NCBI GenBank assembly: GCA_963835595.1
Contig: CAWIGL010000002.1
Span: 992,001 to 1,056,000, forward strand
Length of the DNA stretch: 64,000 nucleotides
From: CAWEPK01 sp963835595
GTDB lineage: Bacteria; Desulfobacterota; Syntrophorhabdia; Syntrophorhabdales; WCHB1-27
Reading direction: 5' to 3'
Below the pieces are notes generated by a model that was not told the DNA's origin, ran no database searches, and saw only the letters and a program-made list of their open reading frames with translations. This document shows positions 8,205-17,225 of the stretch, piece by piece; position 1 is the stretch's first letter; each line of letters opens with the position of its first letter. The translations under genes were made by a program, and so were the position numbers.

Positions 8205-8995
8205 GCTCGCGCTCCTTTGTGGCCTTCCTTCAGCACCCGCAGCATCGCCCCGTGGACGCGGCCGTTCGAGGCGACTATCCGGCCCCCGTAAATGCTGAAC
8301 GGCTTACCGCCGAAATCTGTCACGACGCCTCCCGCCTCCGTCAGGATGAGCACCCCCGCCGCTACGTCCCAGGGATGCAGCTTCAGCTCCCAGAAGCCTT
8401 CGAAGCGGCCGGCGGCCACGTAGGAAAGGTTGAGCGCCGCCGACCCGTCCCGCCGCACGGCCTGCGCCTCATGGAGAAAAGAGACGAAATGGTCGATGTT
8501 GTTCATGCTGCTCGTTGCGAGATCGTAAGGGAAGCCCGTGACCAAAAGTGACTGCTTCAGGCTGCCCGTCGCCGATACCTCGAGCCTCCGGCCGTTGAGG
8601 TAAGACCCCTTCCCTGCCTCCGCGAAGAAAAGCTCGTCGAATATGGGGTTATAAACAACGCCGCAAACGACCCGACTTGCAATCTCGTAGGCGACGGACG
8701 TGCAGAAAAAAGGATAGCCGTGCGCGTAGTTCGTCGTCCCGTCGATGGGGTCGATGATCCACCTGTTACCGCCGCCTTCCAGGGTGTTCTCCTTTTCCTC
8801 GCTTATGATGCGGTCGCCGGGGAAACGACGCGCTATGAGGGCCATCAGCCGCTCCTGGCAGGCAAGATCGACGTCCGTCACTATGTTGATCTCCCCCTTG
8901 TGGAAGATCGAGTGGCGATCCAGGTAGCGCGCTTTTTGAATCCTGCCGGCCTCGAAAGCAAGATCGACTGCGAATTCGAGAATTTCACCCATCAC
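8201..8995 (-). CDS. Inositol-1-monophosphatase family protein
   Basis: This protein of about 264 residues has the metal-binding motifs of the family: IISEEKEN (first metal Glu), WIIDPIDGTTNYAHG and WDVAAGVLILTEAGG. It removes phosphate from myo-inositol 1-phosphate or related sugar phosphates; SuhB-like roles are also possible. The 5' end reads GTG ATG, so initiation may be at 8995 or at 8992. It precedes, and overlaps by 4 bp, the histidine kinase gene. Confidence 0.92.
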   Translation of the reverse strand: MMGEILEFAVDLAFEAGRIQKARYLDRHSIFHKGEINIVTDVDLACQERLMALIARRFPGDRIISEEKENTLEGGGNRWIIDPIDGTTNYAHGYPFFCTSVAYEIASRVVCGVVYNPIFDELFFAEAGKGSYLNGRRLEVSATGSLKQSLLVTGFPYDLATSSMNNIDHFVSFLHEAQAVRRDGSAALNLSYVAAGRFEGFWELKLHPWDVAAGVLILTEAGGVVTDFGGKPFSIYGGRIVASNGRVHGAMLRVLKEGHKGARA

Positions 8996-9156
8996 TATAT
9001 GATATGCAACCGGCCACGGCTTTGCAAGGCGGGGCGGGATGTGGTGGGGGCCGTGATCTTTTCGCGTCTTTTCCCTGTCTCTCGGGGCCGCACCTCCTCG
9101 ATGTACTTCAACTGTACTATCTCGTCGGGCGGCCCCTCGATCACGGGAAAATCCAT
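8995..9156 (-). CDS. Possible micro-ORF of the MDF repeat family, copy C
   Basis: The 53-codon frame starts MDFPVIEGPPDEIVQLKYIEE and is preceded by GGGAG 7 bases before the ATG. It ends one base overlapping the GTG of the phosphatase gene, so it could be translated and coupled to it. A TTG-initiated longer form to 9222 is possible. Two related copies exist at 3231-3350 and 9285-9424. I do not recognise the peptide. The purely repeat-borne explanation is as likely as a real gene. Confidence 0.4.
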   Translation of the reverse strand: MDFPVIEGPPDEIVQLKYIEEVRPRETGKRREKITAPTTSRPALQSRGRLHII

Positions 9157-9284
9157 CGAAAATCTCCCGGCCCCTTTTCTAAAAAACCGAATGACATTTC
9201 GCAGTATTTTCTTGCCGCTCAAACATGCAGTCTCAATATCTAAACTATATAGATGAGTTGGACATTAAGATATTGTAGTTTCGG

Positions 9285-9424
9285 GCCAGCGGCCGGGAGG
9301 TTTTCGATGGATTTCGCGTTCGTTTTCGAAGGCGCCCGACGAAACTATACAGTTAAAGTATGTTGAGGAGGCGCGCCGAGAAAACGACGCGAAGGACGCG
9401 AAAGGATCACGGCCGCTTGTCTAG
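9285..9424 (+). repeat. MDF micro-ORF repeat, copy B (frame broken)
   Basis: GGGAGG precedes an ATG at 9307 reading MDFAFVFEGARR. After a frame change it reads TIQLKYVEEARRENDAKDAK and stops at 9422-9424. It faces copy C on the opposite strand about 110 bp away. The 9223-9450 gap holds nothing else that I recognise. Confidence 0.6.
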
Positions 9425-9450
9425 CGCACATTTGATTCGGCACGACTGAT

Positions 9451-11166
9451 ATGCTACAAATTACGATGCTCGACCTTGTGCTGTTGCATCCCCCCAGTGT
9501 TTACGATTTCCGCAAAGAGTCGGTGCTCCACGGGCCTATAAGCGACGTCATCCCCTCCACGCCGATATTCGAGATGTACCCTATCGGCTTTGCGAGCCTC
9601 TCGGAATACCTGGAGCGGTTCGGCTTCTCCGTCAGGATCGTCAACCTGGCTTACAAGATGCTCAAAAGCAAGGGCTATGACCCGGAAGCGGAGATAAAGC
9701 GCTTGTCGCCCCGGGCCTTCGGCATCGACCTCCACTGGATGCCCCACATACAGGGGGCGATAGCCGTCTCCGAGATCGTGAAGAAGCACCACCCGGAGAC
9801 GCCCGTGATCCTGGGCGGGCTGTCCTCCACTTACTTCCACGCGGAGCTTCTGGAGCGCTACCCGACAGTCGATTTCATCGTAAGGGGCGATTCGACGGAG
9901 GAGCCCCTCCGCCTCCTCATGGAGGCTATCGGGAAGGGCGATGCGCCATACGACGTGCCCAACGTCTCCTTCCGGGACAAGGACACCGTCGTGGCCAATC
10001 CACTGACCTTCGTGCCGGATGACCTCGATTACAGCCGGACCGATTACAGGCACATCATCAGGAAGGTGATGCGGTACAGGGATTTTTCCGGCTACGTCCC
10101 CTTCGTCAACTGGCCCAGATACCCGATCACCGCGATCTTCACGTGCAGGGGCTGCACTTACGGCTGCAAGACGTGCGGGGGCTCCCGCTTCGCCTTGAAG
10201 AACATGGCGGGGAGGAACAGGGCCGCCTTCAAGTCGCCGGAGCTTCTGGCGGCCGAGATCAGGGAGGTGGCAGCCCACCTCAAGGGGCCTATCTTCCTTA
10301 TAGGCGACATCTTCCAGAACGGGCCGGAGTACGGGGAGAGGATATTGCACCTGCTGAAGAAAGAGCGCGTTGGCAACAGCTTCGTCTTCGAGTTCTTCAC
10401 CCCGCCGGACCCGGCGCACGTCAGGATGATCGCCGGGTCGGTAAAAAACTTCAACGTCGAGATATCGCCGGAATCGCACGACGAGAAGGTCAGGCACGCC
10501 TTCGGCAGGCCCTATTCGAACAAAAGTATGGAGGCCCTTGTAGAGAGTCTGATAGAATATGGTTGCAGGCGCATCGACCTCTTTTTCATGATCGGGCTGC
10601 CTTACCAGGACTACGGGTCGGTAATGAAGACGGTTGATTATTGCAACGACCTCCTCGGGAGCCTCGGGAATTCCAGGGTGACTACCCCGTTCATCTCGCC
10701 GCTGGCCCCTTTCGTCGATCCGGGGAGCACGGTATTCGAGTCGCCCGAAGAGCACGGGTACAAGCTCTTCTTCAGGGACGCAGAGTCGCACAGGCAGGCC
10801 ATGCGGCAGCCCGGCTGGAAATATTTCCTCAACTACGAGACGCAGTGGATGAACCGCGACGAGATCGTGGACAGCACGTACCGCGCGGCCCTCGCCCTGA
10901 ACAACGTGAAGGCGGCCCACGGCCTCATCCCTGCCGAGACGTACCGGCAGGTCGAAAAGAAGATACAATTTTCCCTCGATGCGGTGGATGCGATTGACCG
11001 CATCATGGAGATGGACGGGCCGGACAGGGAGCGTAAGCTCTCGGAGCTGCGCATCGACATGGAGAAGAACATCAGTACGATCGGGGAGAAAAAGGAGCTT
11101 GAATGGCCGACCGGGATACTGAGGATGAACCTCTTCAACATCTTGAGGACGCTCGCCGGGCGATGA
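9451..11166 (+). CDS. B12-binding domain radical SAM protein
   Basis: This 571-residue protein (an ATG at 9466 is an alternative start, giving MLDLVLLHPP) has an N-terminal cobalamin-binding Rossmann fold. It contains GIDLHWMPHIQGA and ILGGLSSTYFHAELL, without the DxHxxG histidine. The radical SAM core has the cluster motif RGCTYGCKTCGGS near residue 237. The CxxxCxxCGGS form is characteristic of a subgroup of B12-radical SAM proteins of unknown substrate. Its stop overlaps the selA start by 4 bp (ATGA), so it heads the selA operon. Confidence 0.88.
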   Translation: MLQITMLDLVLLHPPSVYDFRKESVLHGPISDVIPSTPIFEMYPIGFASLSEYLERFGFSVRIVNLAYKMLKSKGYDPEAEIKRLSPRAFGIDLHWMPHIQGAIAVSEIVKKHHPETPVILGGLSSTYFHAELLERYPTVDFIVRGDSTEEPLRLLMEAIGKGDAPYDVPNVSFRDKDTVVANPLTFVPDDLDYSRTDYRHIIRKVMRYRDFSGYVPFVNWPRYPITAIFTCRGCTYGCKTCGGSRFALKNMAGRNRAAFKSPELLAAEIREVAAHLKGPIFLIGDIFQNGPEYGERILHLLKKERVGNSFVFEFFTPPDPAHVRMIAGSVKNFNVEISPESHDEKVRHAFGRPYSNKSMEALVESLIEYGCRRIDLFFMIGLPYQDYGSVMKTVDYCNDLLGSLGNSRVTTPFISPLAPFVDPGSTVFESPEEHGYKLFFRDAESHRQAMRQPGWKYFLNYETQWMNRDEIVDSTYRAALALNNVKAAHGLIPAETYRQVEKKIQFSLDAVDAIDRIMEMDGPDRERKLSELRIDMEKNISTIGEKKELEWPTGILRMNLFNILRTLAGR

Positions 11167-12551
11167 AGGATTTGCTCCGAAAGATACCGAAGGTTGACGA
11201 TCTCCTGAAACATGCCGCATGGAAGGCGCTCTCGCCCTACCCTGCCCCGCTGGCGAAGGACCAACTGCGCGAGGTGCTCGACGGCCTGCGAGCGGCTGTG
11301 ACGGCAGGAAGCGTCAGGGAGATCCCTCCCGCCGAGACGATCATCGGGGAGGCAGAAAAGCGGACGGCGCAGTTCATGCGCCCGAACCTGAAAAAGGTGG
11401 TAAACGGCACGGGCGTCATAATACATACGAACCTGGGCCGCTCGCCCCTGGCCGCCTCCGCAGTTGCAAGGCTCGCGGCGGTCGCTTCCGGCTACTCGAA
11501 CCTGGAATACAACCTCGCGGAAGGCCGGAGGGGAGACCGCTACACCCATTGCCTCTCGCTCCTGGTGCGGCTGACGGGCGCGGAATCGGCCCTCATCGTC
11601 AACAACAACGCGGCGGCGGTGCTCCTTGCGCTCAACACCCTGGCCCTCGGCAGGGAAGTCGTCATAAGCAGGGGAGAGCTTATCGAGATAGGGGGCGCCT
11701 TCAGGATACCGGAAGTAATGGAGCGAAGCGGCGCACTCTTGCGGGAGGTGGGCACGACCAACAGGACCTTCATCGAGGACTACGAGCAGGCGGCAGGCGA
11801 GCGGACGGCCCTCATCATGAAGGCCCATACGAGCAATTACAGGATCAGGGGGTTCGTCCACGAGGCGACGAGCGCGGAGCTTGCCGGCCTTGCGGCGCGC
11901 CGCCATATCCCCTTTTATTTCGATGCGGGCAGCGGCCTCATTTCCGACCCCGGCGCGTTCACCGGCATGGGCGAGCCGCGCGTGCCGGAGGAGGCGCGCC
12001 TGGCGGATGTCGTCTCCTTCTCCGGGGACAAGCTCTTAGGCGGCCCCCAGGCGGGCATCCTCCTCGGCAAGGGGCATATCATAGAGGCCATGAAGAGAAA
12101 CCCCCTGACGAGGGCGCTGCGGCCCGACAAGTTTACCCTCGCCGCTATGGAGGCGACCCTCCTTCTCCACCTCGACAGCGAGAGGGCCGGACGGGAGATA
12201 CCGGTCCTGCGCATGCTCCACGAGGATGCGGCTGCCGTGAGGCGAAGGGCCGTCCGGATCGCCAGGCGCGTAAAAAAGGCGGCGCCGGGTGTTGTAGTTG
12301 AAGTGGTGAAGCTTTCTTCGGAAGTCGGAGGCGGCAGTCTCCCCGACGTCGCCATACCGTCCTGGGGCATATCGCTCCTGCCTGCGCGGTTTTCCGTCGA
12401 GAGGCTGGAGCGGGCCATGAGGGAGCTCGATGTCCCCGTTATCGGACGGATAGAGAAGGGACGTTTTCTCATCGACGCGCGCACGGTGCAGGAAGAGGAC
12501 GAGACCTACCTGCCCCTTGCCGTGGCGCAAGCCCTCCGGGATGGAAGATAA
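11163..12551 (+). CDS. selA: L-seryl-tRNA(Sec) selenium transferase
   Basis: SelA is a PLP enzyme that converts Ser-tRNA(Sec) to Sec-tRNA(Sec) with selenophosphate. The 462-residue form from the ATG at 11163 fits the family length and the ATGA overlap with the preceding stop. The in-frame ATG at 11103 would add 20 unusual residues. Motifs include GRSPLAASAV, a NNNAAAVLLAL cofactor loop near residue 145, HTSNYRIRGF and the PLP lysine in SFSGDKLLGGPQAGI near residue 293. selB, selC and selD are not seen in the window. The gene implies selenoproteins elsewhere in the genome. Confidence 0.95.
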   Translation: MKDLLRKIPKVDDLLKHAAWKALSPYPAPLAKDQLREVLDGLRAAVTAGSVREIPPAETIIGEAEKRTAQFMRPNLKKVVNGTGVIIHTNLGRSPLAASAVARLAAVASGYSNLEYNLAEGRRGDRYTHCLSLLVRLTGAESALIVNNNAAAVLLALNTLALGREVVISRGELIEIGGAFRIPEVMERSGALLREVGTTNRTFIEDYEQAAGERTALIMKAHTSNYRIRGFVHEATSAELAGLAARRHIPFYFDAGSGLISDPGAFTGMGEPRVPEEARLADVVSFSGDKLLGGPQAGILLGKGHIIEAMKRNPLTRALRPDKFTLAAMEATLLLHLDSERAGREIPVLRMLHEDAAAVRRRAVRIARRVKKAAPGVVVEVVKLSSEVGGGSLPDVAIPSWGISLLPARFSVERLERAMRELDVPVIGRIEKGRFLIDARTVQEEDETYLPLAVAQALRDGR

Positions 12552-13434
12552 GTTCCGCTTACGCTGCGACACGGACAACGTGAGGATCGATGTCTATCTC
12601 TCGGAGAGGCTCTCCCTGCCGAGGTCGAAGGTCAAAAAGCTCATCGAGGAAGGTCACGTAAGGGTAGGGGACAGGGCGCCCAAGTCGTCCTTCAAGGTGC
12701 GCAGAGACATCGAGATCGAGGGCGAGATAGTCGCCGACGAGCCTGTCCTGCTCGTTGCAGAGGACATCCCCGTCACGATCCTTTACGAAGACGATTACTT
12801 GCTAGTGATCGACAAGCCGAAGGACATGGTCGTCCACCCCTCCCTGGGCCACAGCAAGGGCACCCTCGTCAACGCCATCCTGAATTATTTGAATGAAGCG
12901 GGCGGCGGCGAGAGGCCGGGGATCGTACACCGGCTCGACAGGGACACGACTGGCGTCATAATCGTCGCGAAAGACCCACGGACGCAGGAGGCGCTCTCGC
13001 GCCAGTTTCACGAGAGGACGGTGGAAAAGACCTACCGGGCGGTCGTCGAAGGGGTCGTCAGGGACGACGAAGGCGTCGTGGGGGGCAATATCGGCAGGCA
13101 CCCGGCAGACCGGAAGCGGATGGCCATAGTTGCCAAGGGCGGTAGATACTCGTTGTCGCGCTATAAGGTGCTTCAGCGGCTCGCAGGGTTCACCTACGTC
13201 GAGGTCTATCCGAAGACGGGCAGGACCCACCAGATACGCGTCCACATGGCGAGCCTCGGCCACCCGATTGTGGGCGACGGTCTTTACGGGAGGCGGGCGA
13301 AAAGACTGGCGGAAAGGCCCCTGCTCCACGCGCTGCGCATCAGTTTCGACCACCCCGAAAGCGGCGCCAGGCTGACCGTGGAAGCGGCGGTAGCGCCCGA
13401 TATCGAGGCGTTCGTAAGAGACCATGCAGTATGA
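12541..13434 (+). CDS. RluA/RluD-family 23S rRNA pseudouridine synthase
   Basis: This 297-residue protein has an N-terminal S4 RNA-binding domain (RIDVYLSERLSLPRSKVKKLI). The catalytic motif is HRLDRDTTGVIIVAK (Asp near residue 138). YLAVVEG-like (YRAVVEGVV) and GRTHQIRVHMASLGHPIVGD motifs follow. It isomerises uridines in 23S rRNA helices; the exact site cannot be read from sequence, though RluD is the closest type. The ATG at 12541 overlaps the selA stop by 11 bp. The next gene overlaps its 3' end by 11 bp. Confidence 0.93.
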   Translation: MEDKFRLRCDTDNVRIDVYLSERLSLPRSKVKKLIEEGHVRVGDRAPKSSFKVRRDIEIEGEIVADEPVLLVAEDIPVTILYEDDYLLVIDKPKDMVVHPSLGHSKGTLVNAILNYLNEAGGGERPGIVHRLDRDTTGVIIVAKDPRTQEALSRQFHERTVEKTYRAVVEGVVRDDEGVVGGNIGRHPADRKRMAIVAKGGRYSLSRYKVLQRLAGFTYVEVYPKTGRTHQIRVHMASLGHPIVGDGLYGRRAKRLAERPLLHALRISFDHPESGARLTVEAAVAPDIEAFVRDHAV

Positions 13435-14146
13435 GCTTAGGGAGATAGCCGGTTTCCCCTATTACGGCTTCGGCGAGCTCGACGAGGCGGGCATTGCCGC
13501 CGGCTTCATGACGCGCCCTTCGGAGGCCCTGCTGACCGGCGCCGCACGGAAGGACGCCTTCAAGGCGGCCCTTTCCGCCAAAGATATGATCGTCCTCAAC
13601 CAGGTGCACGGCGCAGACGTGCATATCATAGCGGCGGGAGAGCGACCGTCCGCAGGCGACGGCCTCGTCCTCTTCGAGCCCGGTGTGATAGGGGTCATCA
13701 AGACCGCCGATTGCCTGCCCGTAATACTCTATGCGCTTGAGGGCAGCGCCTGCGTCATCGTCCACGCGGGCTGGCGGGGGACATTAGCCCGCATCGCGGC
13801 GAAGGCCGTTGCCGCTATGGCGGCTCGCGGGATCGCGCCAGGCGGGATAGGCGCAATTATAGGGCCCGGCATCGGCCGTTGCTGCTATAATGTAGGCAGC
13901 GACGTTGCTGCCGCCTTCCGTGGGGCTGGGTTCGGCGGCGATGTCTTCGAGGAGAGGGACGGGACTACGTTCCTCGACCTCAGGCGGGCGAACCGCGCGA
14001 CGCTCGCGCGCGAAGGGGTGGGCCGCATCGACGACGTAGACCTCTGCACCTCGTGCAGGAGGGACCTCTTTTTCTCGGCGAGGCGGGACAACGGCCGGCC
14101 CGGCAGGCAGGTGAACTTCGCGATGGTGAAGGAGAAGGGAAGATGA
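13424..14146 (+). CDS. pgeF: Laccase-domain peptidoglycan editing factor family protein
   Basis: This 240-residue protein of the YfiH/PgeF (DUF152) family carries the metal-site motifs NQVHGADVH, TADCLPVI and VHAGWRGT (residues 61-124), plus GPGIGRCCYNVG. Characterised members act as purine nucleosidases or as amidases that remove mis-incorporated L-Ser-containing muropeptides. C-terminal CTSCRRDLFFSARRD is the usual family tail. It overlaps the upstream synthase and the downstream kinase (ATGA), so it lies inside one operon. Confidence 0.9.
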   Translation: MQYELREIAGFPYYGFGELDEAGIAAGFMTRPSEALLTGAARKDAFKAALSAKDMIVLNQVHGADVHIIAAGERPSAGDGLVLFEPGVIGVIKTADCLPVILYALEGSACVIVHAGWRGTLARIAAKAVAAMAARGIAPGGIGAIIGPGIGRCCYNVGSDVAAAFRGAGFGGDVFEERDGTTFLDLRRANRATLAREGVGRIDDVDLCTSCRRDLFFSARRDNGRPGRQVNFAMVKEKGR

Positions 14147-16353
14147 CGGAGGCGGAAAAGCCCGGCGGGCAGGAAAAGGCCGGCGCCGGACAGGCGGCAC
14201 AGGCAAGCGAAACGGGGTTCGTGAGGAAACACCGGGCGAACGTCGCTTATGGGCTTGCGTGCATCGTCGCCTGCATCGTCCTCGTCTACCTTGAGACCAA
14301 CCTGCCGTTCTTCCAGAAGTTCATGCCCGTCCTCGACAACAAGCTCCTCATCGCCATACTCAACCTCAACTTCCTCTTAATCATGGTCCTCATCTTCACC
14401 GCGAGCCGCATCCTGCTCAAGACGTACATCGAAAAGAAAAGGGGCATCTGGGGCTCGGGTCTGAAGACGAAGATCACCCTCACGGTCTTCTCCATCTCGA
14501 TGATCTCGTCCTTTATGCTCTTTATCCTGACCACGGGGTTCTTCTACACGAGCATGGACAAGTGGTTCAGCCAGAAGGTCGAGAATACGCTGGAGAATGC
14601 CCGCGACCTCTCACAGTTCTATTATGAAGACCTCTTCGGCCGCTATGAGCGGATGGGGGAGGCCCTCGCCCAGGAGATCACGGAGAAGAACATCCTCGAC
14701 GACGACCGGGCGCTCCAATCGTTCATAAAGAAAGAAGGGAAGGCGAACTTCCTCGGCTATCTCGGGCTCCTCGACCTTTCGGGCCAGCCGATAAGGAGCT
14801 ACAGCCGCCTCGACGCCCAGATGAGCCGCCTCCTCATAGAGAAGGCGAAGAACCTCAGGAAGAACCGGGAGGCAAGGCAGATCGTGCCCTTGAAGGACGG
14901 CGAGCTGCTCCTTTTCCTCACCTCGATAACGGACGCCTCCGGCCGGCCCAAGGCCGTGCTCTTCCTGGGAGAAAAGATAGGGGTCCGGGGCACTCAGAGC
15001 GTCAAGCAGATATCGTCCGCCTACCGGGAGTTCAAGAACGCGAGGCCGTTCAAGAAGATCGTCAAGTACAGCTTCGTCATCCCCCTCTTCCTCATCACGA
15101 TACTCTCCATTTTTCTTTCCATCTGGATAGGCGTCAAGATGGCCACGGAGATCACCGTCCCCCTGGAGAGGGTCAAGGAAGGGGCCGCGATCATCGCGGG
15201 CGGCAGGTTCGACATCAGCCTTGAGGAGAGGGGCAAGGACGAGATAGGCACGCTCGTCTCCGCCTTCAACAGGATGGCCAGGGAGCTTAAAGTAGCCAAG
15301 GACGAGATCGAGGAGAAGAGGAAATACATGGAGGTCATCCTCGACAACGTTGCCACGGGCATCATCACGACCGACGTAAAAGGCCGCATGTTGCTCATGA
15401 ACCGCGCTGCCAAGGACATCCTCAAGGTCGAGAAGGACGACTGGCTTTACAGCAACATAAGGCGCTTTGCCGGGACGGACTTCAGGCAGATCGTCAGGGC
15501 GTTCTTAAGGGGCATCCGGCAGGGGGGCGAGGCCCCCGCCGCAGAGATGCGGCTCTCCCTCCACAACGACACGCTCCACCTGCGCGCCTCCCTGACGACG
15601 CTGCGCAACGAGGCGGGGAAGGCCGAAGGGTATATCGTCACCTTCGACGACATCACCCATATCGTGCGCGCCGAAAAGCTGGCCACCTGGCGCGAGATCG
15701 CCAAAAGGCTCACCCACGAGATAAAGAACCCGCTCACGCCCATAAAGCTCTCCGCCGAAAGGCTCAGGAGGCGCCTGCTGCCGAACGCGCAGGGGAAGGA
15801 GAGGGAGGTGCTCGACGAGACCACGTCGGTCATCCTCAGCTCGTCGAACGATATAACCGCTATGGTCAACGAGCTGACGAGGTTCACGGCCGCCGCGTCG
15901 TCGAGCTTTACGATGGAAGACGTGAACGCCGTCATCGAGGAGACCCTGGCGATTTACAGGGGTCTCTATCCGGCCATCGCCTTCCGCTTGGACGGGGGCC
16001 GCGTGCCCCCTGTCAGGATGGACAGGGACAAGATGAAGAGGGCGCTCATCAACCTCGTCACGAACTCGATCAAGGCCATAGGGGCGGAAGCCGGGACGAT
16101 CAGCGCCTCCACCCACCACGACAGGGCGAGGGGCATCGTGCGCGTAGAGCTGGCCGATACGGGCCCCGGCATCAGGGACGAGGACAAATCGCGCGTCTTC
16201 GACCCATATTTCACCAGGAACCATGACGGCATGGGCCTAGGCCTCGCCATCGTCAACTCGATCATCCTGGAGCTCGGCGGCAGGATCAACGCGCAGGACA
16301 ACGACCCGAAGGGGACCCGGATGGTCATCGAGATCCCCGTCTTCCAGGCATAG
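14143..16353 (+). CDS. NtrY-like membrane sensor histidine kinase
   Basis: This 736-residue kinase starts at the ATG at 14143, which overlaps the previous TGA. A soluble tail of about 25 residues precedes transmembrane segments near residues 30-48, 65-90 and 105-130. A periplasmic domain follows, then a further segment near 310-340, HAMP (EITVPLERVKEGA), PAS, and HisKA with LTHEIKNPLTPIKLSAERL. The HATPase has an NSIKAIGAE region, DTGPGIRDED and GMGLGLAIVNSI. The topology and H-box match NtrY, which usually pairs with the sigma-54 activator NtrX. No NtrX gene follows directly. The signal sensed is unknown. Confidence 0.92.
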   Translation: MTEAEKPGGQEKAGAGQAAQASETGFVRKHRANVAYGLACIVACIVLVYLETNLPFFQKFMPVLDNKLLIAILNLNFLLIMVLIFTASRILLKTYIEKKRGIWGSGLKTKITLTVFSISMISSFMLFILTTGFFYTSMDKWFSQKVENTLENARDLSQFYYEDLFGRYERMGEALAQEITEKNILDDDRALQSFIKKEGKANFLGYLGLLDLSGQPIRSYSRLDAQMSRLLIEKAKNLRKNREARQIVPLKDGELLLFLTSITDASGRPKAVLFLGEKIGVRGTQSVKQISSAYREFKNARPFKKIVKYSFVIPLFLITILSIFLSIWIGVKMATEITVPLERVKEGAAIIAGGRFDISLEERGKDEIGTLVSAFNRMARELKVAKDEIEEKRKYMEVILDNVATGIITTDVKGRMLLMNRAAKDILKVEKDDWLYSNIRRFAGTDFRQIVRAFLRGIRQGGEAPAAEMRLSLHNDTLHLRASLTTLRNEAGKAEGYIVTFDDITHIVRAEKLATWREIAKRLTHEIKNPLTPIKLSAERLRRRLLPNAQGKEREVLDETTSVILSSSNDITAMVNELTRFTAAASSSFTMEDVNAVIEETLAIYRGLYPAIAFRLDGGRVPPVRMDRDKMKRALINLVTNSIKAIGAEAGTISASTHHDRARGIVRVELADTGPGIRDEDKSRVFDPYFTRNHDGMGLGLAIVNSIILELGGRINAQDNDPKGTRMVIEIPVFQA

Positions 16354-16415
16354 GGGGCGCGGGGCAGCCGCCGACCCCTCGGCTCGCAGTCCGTCAAACC
16401 TGCCCGCCGATGTGT

Positions 16416-16421
16416 TATAAT
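16416..16421 (+). promoter_or_regulatory. Candidate -10 element of smpB
   Basis: A perfect TATAAT ends 6 bases before the GTG start of smpB, with only a weak -35 (GTCAAA at 16393-16398, 17-bp spacing). If used, the smpB mRNA would be leaderless or nearly so, which fits the absence of a ribosome site. Confidence 0.35.
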
Positions 16422-16427
16422 ATTGTC

Positions 16428-16874
16428 GTGAAGACTATCAGCACCAACAGGAAGGCTTATCACAACTACACCGTGGAAGATAAGTTTGAGGCGGGCGTGG
16501 CCCTGTCAGGGACCGAAGTGAAGGCCCTCAGGGAGGGCAAAGCGAACCTGAACGACGCCTTCGCGAAGGTGAAGAACGGCGAGCTTTTCCTGATAAACGC
16601 GCATATCAGCCCGTATTCGTGCGGTAATATATATAACCATGAGCCGAAGCGCGACAGGAAGCTGCTGATGCACCGCTACGAGCTGAACCGTCTTTACGGC
16701 AAGGTCAAGGAAAGGGGCTATACGCTCATCCCGCTTTCCATGTATTTTAACGACAGGAACAAGGTGAAGCTGGAGATAGGCCTGGCGAAAGGAAAGACTG
16801 GCGTCGATAAGCGCCACGACATAAAGGCGAAAGACGAGAAACGTATTAATGATCGGGAAGGGCGTCTCAGATAA
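16428..16874 (+). CDS. smpB: SsrA-binding protein SmpB
   Basis: SmpB binds tmRNA and carries it into stalled ribosomes. The 148-residue product from GTG 16428 begins VKTISTNRKAYHNY, as expected for the family. It continues with AGVALSGTEVKALREGKANL, HISPYSCGNIYNHEPKRDRKLLMHRYE and LSMYFNDRNKVKLEIGLAKGK. The basic C-terminal tail that reads the mRNA channel is present (DIKAKDEKRINDREGRLR). The frame is open to an ATG at 16410, but that codon precedes the likely transcription start. The stop lies 1 base before tmRNA. Confidence 0.95.
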   Translation: MKTISTNRKAYHNYTVEDKFEAGVALSGTEVKALREGKANLNDAFAKVKNGELFLINAHISPYSCGNIYNHEPKRDRKLLMHRYELNRLYGKVKERGYTLIPLSMYFNDRNKVKLEIGLAKGKTGVDKRHDIKAKDEKRINDREGRLR

Positions 16875-16875
16875 T

Positions 16876-17225
16876 GGGGGCGAATGGTCTCGACAGGGAA
16901 AGAAGGGTCAAGGAGGCATGCCGGGGTTCTATCTGCCCGTTATCAGGTGGAAACTAAACACAAACGCAGAAACAGACTACGCACTGGCCGCTTAGACCGG
17001 CCACATCCGCTGGACTTTCCTCCCGCTTCAAGTCCAAACGGGTGTAATGCAAGTGGGATAGCCTTTCTCGATACCTGTGAAGAAAGGCGAAATTTTGCAG
17101 GCTGGGATGAGAGGAAACCGGTCGGCGGGTGTCCTCGATTCCGAGACCCAATACACCGACTAAGCATGTAGGCTCCTTAGGTTCTTGTTCTCTGGACGCG
17201 GGTTCGATTCCCGCCGCCTCCACCA
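16876..17225 (+). ncRNA. ssrA: Transfer-messenger RNA (one-piece tmRNA)
   Basis: The 5' end GGGGGCGAATGGTCTCGACA and the 3' end GGTTCGATTCCCGCCGCCTCCACCA are typical. The acceptor stem pairs GGGGGCG with CGCCTCC, with one G-U pair. The CCA is encoded. The tag frame reads NTNAETDYALAA and ends at TAG 16993-16995; the exact resume codon (ACA at 16960 or a neighbour) is uncertain. The length of 350 nt is normal. The gene directly follows smpB, a common arrangement. It rescues stalled ribosomes and tags nascent proteins for proteolysis. Confidence 0.96.

Noticed and set aside
9454..11220. 588-codon open frame on the minus strand
   Set aside because: It is antisense to the B12/radical SAM gene, which has full family motifs. 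Such shadows are common at high GC, and the antisense product has no recognisable domain.
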